NCBI GenBank assembly: GCA_005791575.1
Contig: SXWA01000038.1
Location: forward strand, 1-32,236
Source of the DNA: Planctomycetaceae bacterium
GTDB lineage: Bacteria; Planctomycetota; Planctomycetia; Pirellulales; UBA1268
Direction of reading: 5' to 3'
Length of the DNA stretch: 32,236 nucleotides
Below are positions 1-6,969 of the stretch, piece by piece. Every line of letters begins with the position of its first letter. The first letter of the stretch is position 1. The notes under the pieces are model-generated. The model made no database searches, was not told where the DNA came from, and saw only the letters and a list, made by a program, of their open reading frames with translations. A program made the position numbers and the translations under genes.

Positions 1-1133
1 AGGCCGGTGTTGCCCTCCTGGATGAGGTCGAGGAACGACAGCCCACGGTTGCGGTACTTCTTCGCGATCGAGACGACGAGCCGGAGATTGGCGGCCGACA
101 ACGAGCGCTTCGCCGCCTCGTACTCGGTCTGCAACCGCTCGAGCAGCACGACCCGCTTCCGCAGCGATCGCGGGCTCTCGAGTGTCGAGAGCATCAGATC
201 GCGGAGTTCCTTCCGCATGTCGGCGCGCTCGTCGCGGGACAGGTCATCCTGCCGCAAACCCTGCTGCAGGCGGTCCATCCGACCCGACATCCCGCGCAGC
301 AACTTGAGCAACGGCTGCACACGGCGGGTCCGCAGCGACAACTCCTCGACGAGGGTCAGGGATTTCGCCCTTCCGCGGCGGAAGCGGTTGCGGGCCACCC
401 GGGCTTCCTCGGCCGTGGTCCGTCGGCTGATGAGAAGGCGGAAGTCGGCCCGGCTCCGTTCGATGAGATGCCCGAGCGTGGCCAGGTTGTGGGGCATCCG
501 CGCCTGGATCTGCTCCTTGGTGAGCCGCTCCGTCAGCGACACCTTGATCGTGCGATCGAAGGGGAGTTTCCCCTCGTGCACGCGGCGGAGGGTGTCGACC
601 GTGGTGTGGAGCGAGTAGGCGCACCCGAGGATCGCCCGGCGGAATCGCTTCCGCGTGACTTCGATGCGCTTCGCCAGCGCGATCTCCTCCGGCCGGGTCA
701 GCAGCGGAATCTCCGCCATCTGCGCCAGGTACATGCGGATCGGGTCGTTGCCGGCGTTGGTGGGCGCCGTGGTGGTGGCTTCATCGCGCCGCGGTGCCGC
801 GGCGCGGGGGGCGGCGGGTTGTGGGGCTGGACCGGGCAGCGCATCCGCCGCCTCGGGCGCCGGGGCGACGTCGACCAGATCGATCCCCTTTTCCTCCAGT
901 GCCACCAGCAGGCTGTCGATCTTCTCGGGGTCGACGGCCTCGTCGGGTAGGTAGGCGTTGACCTGGTCGAAGGTCAGGTATCCCTGCCTTCGGCCGGTGG
1001 CGATGAGCTCGGTGAGGTCGGAGTCGATCGCGGCGGCCGTGATCGACAGATGGCTGAGCACGGCCGACGAGGAGGTGTCATCCTCCTGCGGCTGGCAGGC
1101 TTCGTCGGTTGGGCTGGTGTGCTGCTGGTTCAT
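1..1133 (-). CDS. rpoD: RNA polymerase primary sigma factor RpoD/SigA, 3' end cut by window edge
   Basis: Primary sigma-70 factor that directs RNA polymerase to housekeeping promoters. The visible 377 codons hold region 1.1 (about residues 39-90, including [20 protein letters not shown]), region 1.2 (about 130-160, [10 protein letters not shown]), a charged non-conserved linker, and the start of region 2 ([18 protein letters not shown], then [11 protein letters not shown]) where the window ends. Regions 2.3 to 4 lie outside. The ATG at 1133 is preceded by AAGGAGG six bases upstream, an excellent ribosome binding site. It lies about 100 bp downstream of dnaG on the same strand, the usual dnaG-rpoD order. 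Region 1.1 plus the long linker argue for the primary sigma factor rather than a group 2 or ECF paralogue. Confidence 0.95.
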   Translation of the reverse strand, partial: MNQQHTSPTDEACQPQEDDTSSSAVLSHLSITAAAIDSDLTELIATGRRQGYLTFDQVNAYLPDEAVDPEKIDSLLVALEEKGIDLVDVAPAPEAADALPGPAPQPAAPRAAAPRRDEATTTAPTNAGNDPIRMYLAQMAEIPLLTRPEEIALAKRIEVTRKRFRRAILGCAYSLHTTVDTLRRVHEGKLPFDRTIKVSLTERLTKEQIQARMPHNLATLGHLIERSRADFRLLISRRTTAEEARVARNRFRRGRAKSLTLVEELSLRTRRVQPLLKLLRGMSGRMDRLQQGLRQDDLSRDERADMRKELRDLMLSTLESPRSLRKRVVLLERLQTEYEAAKRSLSAANLRLVVSIAKKYRNRGLSFLDLIQEGNTG

Positions 1134-1233
1134 ACGTGGCCTCCTTCCATCCTACCGTCACTCGCGCACCGCCCCCCGAATCTGCCGGCCACGAAGCCGG
1201 TCAGGTCCGATTGCAGCGACGAGGCGGGCACCC

Positions 1234-3144
1234 TCACCCCTCCTTGGGTTCGGACATGCCCTGAACGGCGCGCCGTTGGGCGACGAGCCGTTCCAGAAGT
1301 TCCGCCTCCGCACCCGGGTCGAGTGTGGAGGATTTCAATGCGGTCACGCTGGCATGGGCCAGCCGGTGGGCGGTCCGGCGGCGGCGGCTCTCCTCCCAAT
1401 GGAGGAGGCGCTCTTCAGCCGGGAACTGTCGCGCGGCGGCATCCTCGTCGAGGGACACCATCAGGGAATGCAGCGGCCCGGCCGCCAGTTCGTCGAGCAG
1501 GCCGTGGAATTCCACCGTCCCGGTCCCCGCGAGGCAGCGACGGGCCGCGGCAACGACGGTCAGCGCCGTCGGCGAATCGACGTCGTCATCGGTGAGGCGC
1601 TCGACGAATCCACCGGGATCCGGCAGGGTGACGAGCAATTCGAGAAGCTCACGATCCCACGCCGTCAGCGGTGCCAGCGGGGCGGCCGGCTCCTCATCAG
1701 CGGCTTCGGTGTCGGCCGGCAGCGTCCGCGGTGCGGCCGACCGCAGCTCCTCGAGGCGGCGGCGCAGGCCGGCGCTTTCAAGGCCGAAACGACGCGACAG
1801 TCGTCCGATCACCTGATCCTCGCGCAGCCTGCGCTGTGCAGGTGTGAGGGGTGCCTGAGCCGATACGCGTGCCAGCGGCGCGAGCACGCTCTCCACCACG
1901 CCGAGAATCGCCTGATCACCGGGGCGCTCGCCAAGGCGTTCGAGGGCGGTGTCCATCCGGTAGTCGATCGGGTCGATCGCCGCATCGATCACGGCCGCCA
2001 AGGCTGCCTGGCCACCCGCCATCGCCAGATCGCACGGATCTGTCCCGGCGGGGAGGCGGGCGATCCGCAGGTCGATCGGCTCGGCGAGCAACCGGTCCAT
2101 CACCTCGTCGGCCCGGCGGCGCCCGGCGGCATCGCCATCGAGCACGAGCACGATCCGCTCGGCGTAGCGGCGGAGGAGCCGGGCGTGCCGTTCGCCGACC
2201 GCGGTGCCGAGTACGGCCACCACGTCGCCGTGCCCCGCCTGCCGGGCGGCGAGGCAGTCCATGTAGCCTTCGACGACGACGGTGCGACCGGACTGCCCGA
2301 TCGCCTCCCGCGCGGTGTCGAGCCCGTAGAGGGTGCCGCTCTTGGAAAACAGCGGTGTCTCAGGCGAGTTGATGTATTTGGCGGCGTCAGGGGGGCCACC
2401 GGGGAGCGACCGCCCGCCGAAGGCGATGCACCGCCCCTGGGGGTCGCGGATCGGAAACATCACCCGGTCGCGGAACCGGTCGTAGTGGCCGGACCGATCC
2501 TGCCGGGGCACGATCAGGCCGGACTGTTCGAGGGCGTCAGCCTGGTGCCCGGCTCCCGGCCCCTGGCGAACGAGCCAGTCCCAGCCGCCCGGTGCATAGC
2601 CCACCCCGAACCGCTCGATCGTGGCCGCCGTGAGCCCCCGGTCCGCCAGATAACGGCGGGCGGTGTCCGCATCGGGGGTGTCGCGCAGACAGGCGGAGAA
2701 CCGCCCGGCCGCCCACTCGAGCGCCGCCCGCACCGTGGCGCGGAGGCCGTCACGCTGCCCGTCGCCGCGTGACAGCGGGATACCGGCCCGCTGCGCCAGC
2801 AGTTCGAGCGCCTCGCGGAACTCGATCCGCTCCATCCGCATGAGGAAACTGAAGACATCGCCGCCGATGTCGCAGACCCAGCAACGGAAGGTCTGCCGCT
2901 CGGGGTTGACCGACAAGCTCGGCCGCGAGTCGTCGTGCCACGGGCAGCGCCCCACCATCGCCTTGCCCGCGCGTCGGAGCACCATGTAGGAGCCCACCAG
3001 GTCGACGATGTCGGTCGCCTCGCGGACCCGCTCCTTGACGTCGTCGCCCCCCGGAGCCGACGCGCCGGCCGTTCCCCGATCGAACACGCGCCGGCTGGGA
3101 CCGGACGCGGAGTCGGAGGACGAGAAAGGCGAATGCGTCGGCAA
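1234..3144 (-). CDS. dnaG: DNA primase DnaG
   Basis: Synthesises RNA primers at the replication fork. The N-terminal CHC2 zinc domain has CPWH and, about 20 residues on, CWVC in place of the common CxxC spacing residues. The catalytic core has VVEGYMD and VLVLDGDAAG, the Toprim acidic motifs, and a helical C-terminal region of DnaB-binding type follows. The frame is open to a GTG at 3180, but a likely promoter (-10 at 3194-3189) would put transcription start at about 3182, leaving no leader. The TTG at 3144 has GGGGAG seven bases upstream and gives 636 residues, so it is preferred. A GTG at 3087 would match the short N-termini usual in the family but lacks a ribosome binding site. rpoD follows downstream; no rpsU is seen upstream. 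Confidence 0.95.
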   Translation of the reverse strand: MPTHSPFSSSDSASGPSRRVFDRGTAGASAPGGDDVKERVREATDIVDLVGSYMVLRRAGKAMVGRCPWHDDSRPSLSVNPERQTFRCWVCDIGGDVFSFLMRMERIEFREALELLAQRAGIPLSRGDGQRDGLRATVRAALEWAAGRFSACLRDTPDADTARRYLADRGLTAATIERFGVGYAPGGWDWLVRQGPGAGHQADALEQSGLIVPRQDRSGHYDRFRDRVMFPIRDPQGRCIAFGGRSLPGGPPDAAKYINSPETPLFSKSGTLYGLDTAREAIGQSGRTVVVEGYMDCLAARQAGHGDVVAVLGTAVGERHARLLRRYAERIVLVLDGDAAGRRRADEVMDRLLAEPIDLRIARLPAGTDPCDLAMAGGQAALAAVIDAAIDPIDYRMDTALERLGERPGDQAILGVVESVLAPLARVSAQAPLTPAQRRLREDQVIGRLSRRFGLESAGLRRRLEELRSAAPRTLPADTEAADEEPAAPLAPLTAWDRELLELLVTLPDPGGFVERLTDDDVDSPTALTVVAAARRCLAGTGTVEFHGLLDELAAGPLHSLMVSLDEDAAARQFPAEERLLHWEESRRRRTAHRLAHASVTALKSSTLDPGAEAELLERLVAQRRAVQGMSEPKEG

Positions 3145-3506
3145 GGACCTGCTCCCCTGAAGCCAGACCGGTTGATGCACGCCGGCGGAATGTATGAACG
3201 GTTCCCAGGTGGGTCAATCGCAGCCAGCCGCACCGTAGACGGCCCAGATTGGCATGCCTGCGGCGTCGCCCCGGCCGCCCCATCCGCCCGGGGAGCGAAG
3301 CCGATTTCACGCTCGAGAAACGAATCGCGAACGACCTCCACCCGCGCTCGGGTGCCGAGGGGGCAACGGTAGTCTGGGCATCGGTAGTCTGGGTAACGGC
3401 TCGGGTCGCAGTGATCCCGGGAGTGGTCTTTGCAACGCAGTCGCTGCCGCGACGTCCCTGCCCTGCGCGCTGGCAGCCAACACCCAGCCCGCTTACTGCG
3501 TGTGAG
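3145..3506. other. Intergenic region upstream of dnaG
   Basis: No convincing gene is seen on either strand. It carries the putative dnaG promoter near 3190-3217 and a short imperfect tandem repeat of period 15 at about 3367-3400, where CGGTAGTCTGGG occurs twice (3367 and 3382) followed by a diverged third unit. The remainder is unremarkable GC-rich sequence. The response regulator gene ends at 3507. Confidence 0.6.
3189..3217 (-). promoter_or_regulatory. Putative sigma-70 promoter of dnaG(-rpoD)
   Basis: On the minus strand TTGACC (3217-3212), a 17-base spacer and TACATT (3194-3189). The match is 5/6 at -35 and 4/6 at -10. Predicted start is near 3182, which argues against the GTG at 3180 as the dnaG start. 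Confidence 0.5.
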
Positions 3507-4028
3507 TCAGCCCGCCGGCCCGAGCAAGCGCTGCACCGTGGACAGCAGCCGGTCCATCGCGAAAGGCTTGCGGATGTAGTCGTCCACCCCCAGCATCTCG
3601 GCGTATGCCCGGTGGCGGCTGCCCTCGTTGGCGGTGATCATCACGACGCGCACCGGCACCGGCCGGCTCCGGCGGAGTTGCTCGAGAACGAGGAACCCGC
3701 TCCGCTTGGGCATCATCATGTCGAGCACGATCAGGTCGGGGCTTTCCCGTTCGGCGAGCAGCAGCCCCTGGTTTCCGTCGCGGGCCACGAGGATCTCGTA
3801 GCCCTTCGATTCGAGGACGGTCCGCATCGACTCGACGATCTCCTCGTCGTCATCGACCAGCAGCACCCGGCGACCCGACCGCGCCGGTGTCGGGGCTGGC
3901 TCCCCGGCCGCGGCAGTTCCCGCATGCGCACCACCGCGGTCGGCGCTTGATGGCGTGGCCGGGGCGTCGGCAACGGGCTTGCGGCCGCGGCTCGTTTTCT
4001 TGGCTGCCGGTCGCTTGGGGGCTGGCAT
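3507..4028 (-). CDS. Single-domain response regulator (receiver protein)
   Basis: A CheY-like receiver domain fills the C-terminal 120 of 173 residues, after a basic, Ala/Pro-rich N-terminus (PAAKKTSRGRK) of about 50 residues that is probably disordered. The receiver has the acidic cluster VLLVDDDEE, phospho-acceptor Asp in LIVLDMMMPK, the switch Thr in VMITANE and the conserved Lys in YIRKPF, so it should accept phosphate. There is no DNA-binding or enzymatic output domain and no histidine kinase nearby, so partner and role are unknown. Start chosen at MPAPKRP; an in-frame ATG at 4082 would add 18 residues. Neither has a clear ribosome binding site, although an extended -10 promoter lies just upstream of both. 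Confidence 0.88.
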   Translation of the reverse strand: MPAPKRPAAKKTSRGRKPVADAPATPSSADRGGAHAGTAAAGEPAPTPARSGRRVLLVDDDEEIVESMRTVLESKGYEILVARDGNQGLLLAERESPDLIVLDMMMPKRSGFLVLEQLRRSRPVPVRVVMITANEGSRHRAYAEMLGVDDYIRKPFAMDRLLSTVQRLLGPAG

Positions 4029-4118
4029 GGCTGGGTGGCGAAAAAGGTGGGAACGGGAGGTCACCCCGCGGGGTGGGCTCATGCAGACGTGGGAGTGCAA
4101 AGCCAACGACGAACTTCG

Positions 4119-4127
4119 ATTATAGCA
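4119..4127 (-). promoter_or_regulatory. Extended -10 promoter of the response regulator gene
   Basis: On the minus strand the sequence reads TGCTATAAT, a perfect -10 hexamer with the TGn extension. No good -35 is present at 17 bases, as expected for extended -10 promoters. Transcription would begin near 4112, upstream of both candidate start codons (4082 and 4028). Confidence 0.55.
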
Positions 4128-4191
4128 GGCCGGCCCAGCGGCCCGTCGGGGGGCACCGGGGAGTCGGCACCGGGCACCGCATTTGACCTGT

Positions 4192-5052
4192 TCAGGCGCG
4201 GGTGCCGTCCTTCCGCGCGGCAAGGCGGGTCTCGAGCCAGAGGGTCAACGCCGCACCGACGCACCCGAGGGCGGCGCCGAACAAGATGTCACTCGGATAG
4301 TGCGCCGACGAACTGACCCGTTGGAGCGCTGCGAGGGTGGCGAACCCCACAAACAGCCATCGGCCCCGCGGATACCGGTACGCGAGCGCTGCCGCCAGCC
4401 CCGCAGCCGCGGCCGCATGCCCGGAGGGAAAGCTGAGGAGGTCCGCCGAGCCGGGATCGGGAATCCCCACCAGCGCCGTGTCGAAGGTGGCGAGGGGGTT
4501 CGTGGCAGCGTGCAGATCGAGCGCGCGGGGACGGACGCGGCGGACGACGAGTTTCACCAGATCGACGAGCAATCCGCCGGTCACCGCCATGGCAAGAAGC
4601 CTGGCGATCGCGGGTCTGATCCGAGCCGTGATCCGAGCCGGCATCCAGGCTGTCACCGCGCCTGGCGGCCCCTCGGAGGCCCGCGGTGGTCTGGCACGTT
4701 CGCCGGCCGTTCGCTGCCAGAGGCCGGTGTCGAGGACCAACGCCGTGAGGAGGATACCGGCCACCCCCCAGCCCTGGGCGAAGGCCTCACTGATGCCGAG
4801 CAAACGGTTCACCTCGCCGGGCAGCGGTCGGCCCGCGATCCACCGGGCGACCGCCACGTCGATCGGCAGGACGACGCACCCCAGACCACACAATCCGAGT
4901 GCCACGACGACGAGCCCGCGCGGCGTCGGAGCCGCCCCCGGGGAAGTGACCGATGTTCGTTGGCGGTTGGCTCCGGGGCCATGCGCAGCGCCGGCCCGCG
5001 AGGGATGGTCTCCCCGCTTGGCATCGCCGGTTCGTGTCGTAGAACGTCCCAT
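4192..5052 (-). CDS. PAP2-family membrane phosphatase
   Basis: Integral membrane phosphatase of the PAP2/type 2 phosphatidic acid phosphatase superfamily, acting on lipid phosphates or undecaprenyl pyrophosphate. All three signature motifs are present: KLVVRRVRP (K-x6-RP), FPSGH, and RVSSSAHYPSD (R-x5-H-x3-D), carrying the nucleophilic and proton-donor histidines. Several hydrophobic helices are evident (VVVALGLCGLGCVVLPI, AGILLTALVLDTGL, and the C-terminal pair). The 286-residue start at the ATG at 5052 is chosen; the frame remains open to a GTG at 5100, which would lengthen an N-terminus of low complexity. It lies downstream of the structured region after yifB, and no substrate-specific neighbour is evident. 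Confidence 0.85.
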   Translation of the reverse strand: MGRSTTRTGDAKRGDHPSRAGAAHGPGANRQRTSVTSPGAAPTPRGLVVVALGLCGLGCVVLPIDVAVARWIAGRPLPGEVNRLLGISEAFAQGWGVAGILLTALVLDTGLWQRTAGERARPPRASEGPPGAVTAWMPARITARIRPAIARLLAMAVTGGLLVDLVKLVVRRVRPRALDLHAATNPLATFDTALVGIPDPGSADLLSFPSGHAAAAAGLAAALAYRYPRGRWLFVGFATLAALQRVSSSAHYPSDILFGAALGCVGAALTLWLETRLAARKDGTRA

Positions 5053-5155
5053 GCCCGCATCGTGCCACAGCCCGACCGTTGCGGGAAAGGCCGTCGTCAC
5101 CCGGGAGGGCGCCCCGGACGGTGGTTTCAGCGGCAGTGGACGAAGGGCCTGCTAC

Positions 5156-5277
5156 CAGGCTGTGGCCAAACAGCCTGCTGCACCTCACGGATGTGGTGCC
5201 GGGAGCGCACCTCCCGTGAAAAGCGCAGCTTTTCGGGTGGTCAAAGGCCAGGGATGGACTTTGGCCACGGGCTGCTA
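5156..5277 (-). repeat. Multi-hairpin intergenic element downstream of yifB
   Basis: Four consecutive inverted repeats fill the yifB-PAP2 gap. They are: 5237-5249/5256-5268, a 13-base stem with one G-U pair and one mismatch around AGGGAT; 5218-5224/5228-5234, a perfect GAAAAGC/GCTTTTC stem; a nested structure at about 5186-5219, with outer TCACGG/CCGTGA and inner GGTGC/GCACC; and 5156-5162/5171-5177, a perfect CAGGCTG/CAGCCTG stem. The 5253-5277 end, which includes the yifB TAG stop codon, is repeated at 32211-32236. It could act as a terminator or RNA-stabilising structure, or be a REP/MITE-like repeat. Confidence 0.65.
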
Positions 5278-6813
5278 CGCCCAGACCTTGCGATCGAGGA
5301 TCCGGTAGTTGATCGCTTCGCTGAGATGGCCGCAGGAGATCCGCTCCGCGCTGTCGAGGTCGGCGATCGTGCGGGCGACACGCAGGATCTTGTCGTGAGC
5401 CCGGGCCGAGAGCCCCAGATCGGTGACCGCGCCCCGCAGCAACTCCACGGCGGCGCCGTCGACAGGGCAGAGTTCGCGGATCTGGCGGGCGGTCATCCGG
5501 GCATTGGAACGAGTGGGCAGCCCCCGGAATCGCTCGGCCTGCCGGGCCCGCGCGGCGAGCACGGCGTCGCGCATCTGGGCGCTCGACGTGCCCGCCCGGC
5601 TGCTCGACAACTCGCGGAACGGCACCGCCGGCACCTCCATGTGGATGTCGATGCGATCGAGGAGCGGCCCCGAGATCCGCCCCATGTATTTCTCCACCTG
5701 CGGGGTGGTGCACTGGCACTCCCGGCGCGGATCGCCCCGGTAGCCGCAGGGGCAGGGGTTGAACGCCGCCACGAGGATGAAGTCAGCGGGGAAACGGGTC
5801 GTCGACCGCGCCCGGCTGATCGTCACAGCCGCCTCTTCGAGCGGCTGCCGCAGCACTTCGAGCGTGCGCCGGTTGAACTCCGGGAGTTCGTCGAGGAACA
5901 GGACGCCGTTGTGGGCGAGGCTGATCTCGCCCGGCATCGGCACCGAGCGGCCACCCACCAGCCCGGCTTCGGAAATCGTGTGGTGCGGCGCGCGGAACGG
6001 CCGGGTCACCACCAGCGGCTGCCCGAGCGCGAGCAGGCCCAGGGCACTGTAGATGCGGCTCGTCTCGATCGACTCGGCGGCCGAAAGCGGCGGCAGGATC
6101 GTGGCGATCCGTTTGGCGAGCATCGTCTTGCCACCGCCGGGTGGACCGAGCATGGCGATGTTGTGGCCGCCGGCGGCGGCGACGCAGATCGCCCGCTTGG
6201 CGGCTTCCTGCCCGCGGACGTCGGAGAAGTCGATGTCGTAGCTGGCGAAACGATCGAAGTATTCGCTGACCCGTGACGGCGAGCGGGGAATGTCGAGATC
6301 CCCGGCGAAGAACCGCACCGCCTCCGTCAGCGACGATACCGGGATCACCTCGACGTCCTCCACCACGGCCGCCTCCATCGCGCTTGCCGTGGGGACGACG
6401 ACACCGCGCAGCGACCGCTGCCGTGCGGCCGAGATCGCCATCGACAGGGCACCCCGCGCCGGCCTCGTCTGGCCCTCGAGCGACAGCTCGCCGACCACCG
6501 CATAGTCCCGGAACCGCTCGGCGGAGAATTGACCACTGCCGGCGAGGATGCCGAGGGTGATCGGCAGATCGAACGTGGCTGCCTGCTTGGGAAGCTCTGC
6601 CGGGGCGAGATTGACGACGATCCGCTCCGTGGGGCGGTGGAAGCCACAGTTGACCATCGCCCGGGCGACGCGATGCGTGCTCTCGCGGATCGCGGCGTCG
6701 GGAAGCCCGACCAGCACCGTGGCGGGCAACGCCCCGGCCGAGACGTCGACCTCCACGTCGACGGGCACCGCATCGATGCCGAGAAGGGAAAATGTCTGCA
6801 GTTTGGCGAGCAT
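5275..6813 (-). CDS. comM: ComM/YifB-family Mg-chelatase-like AAA+ ATPase
   Basis: A 512-residue protein, close to the length of E. coli YifB (about 506). Relatives of ComM are hexameric helicases that promote branch migration of incoming DNA in natural transformation. The N-terminal ChlI-like, Lon-protease-like fold is at about residues 20-140. The AAA+ module has Walker A GPPGGGKT at 223-230 and Walker B VLFLDELPEF. The cysteine-rich PCPCGYRGDPRRECQC typical of the family follows, then sensor/arginine region RISGPLLDRIDIH and the Mg-chelatase C-terminal domain. The ATG at 6813 has GGAGG about nine bases upstream. The frame stays open for more than 1,100 codons further upstream, antisense to the peptidase gene, but that is a base-composition artefact. 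The TAG stop is also the first codon of a dispersed repeat. Confidence 0.93.
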   Translation of the reverse strand: MLAKLQTFSLLGIDAVPVDVEVDVSAGALPATVLVGLPDAAIRESTHRVARAMVNCGFHRPTERIVVNLAPAELPKQAATFDLPITLGILAGSGQFSAERFRDYAVVGELSLEGQTRPARGALSMAISAARQRSLRGVVVPTASAMEAAVVEDVEVIPVSSLTEAVRFFAGDLDIPRSPSRVSEYFDRFASYDIDFSDVRGQEAAKRAICVAAAGGHNIAMLGPPGGGKTMLAKRIATILPPLSAAESIETSRIYSALGLLALGQPLVVTRPFRAPHHTISEAGLVGGRSVPMPGEISLAHNGVLFLDELPEFNRRTLEVLRQPLEEAAVTISRARSTTRFPADFILVAAFNPCPCGYRGDPRRECQCTTPQVEKYMGRISGPLLDRIDIHMEVPAVPFRELSSSRAGTSSAQMRDAVLAARARQAERFRGLPTRSNARMTARQIRELCPVDGAAVELLRGAVTDLGLSARAHDKILRVARTIADLDSAERISCGHLSEAINYRILDRKVWA

Positions 6814-6854
6814 GGGTCTGTCCTCCGCACCTCGGTTTGCCCCGACGGCCAAAG

Positions 6855-6882
6855 TGTGTACGGCCGTACAGTTCTCTGTCAA
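6855..6882 (-). promoter_or_regulatory. yifB/comM promoter with palindromic operator
   Basis: On the minus strand a perfect TTGACA -35 (6882-6877), a 16-base spacer and TACACA (6860-6855) as -10. The 14-bp perfect palindrome TGTACGGCCGTACA (6857-6870) covers the spacer and most of the -10, a classic repressor operator position. Leader to the ATG would be about 35 bases. The palindrome also lies upstream of the divergent peptidase gene at 6970. Confidence 0.55.
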
Positions 6883-6969
6883 GTGCCGTCGGCTCGCCTC
6901 ACCGGATCGGATACGCTGATCCGCTCGCGGCCTGGTCTGGCCGTGCAGTCCCCGAAGGGTGGAGTCACG

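Noticed and set aside
958-2772. 604-codon plus-strand open frame
   Set aside because: Antisense to dnaG, with no recognisable protein features.
3367-3400. Regulatory iteron array
   Set aside because: Only two good 12-base copies with period 15, too few to support more than a chance short duplication.
4183-6276. 697-codon plus-strand open frame
   Set aside because: Antisense to PAP2 and yifB; a composition artefact.
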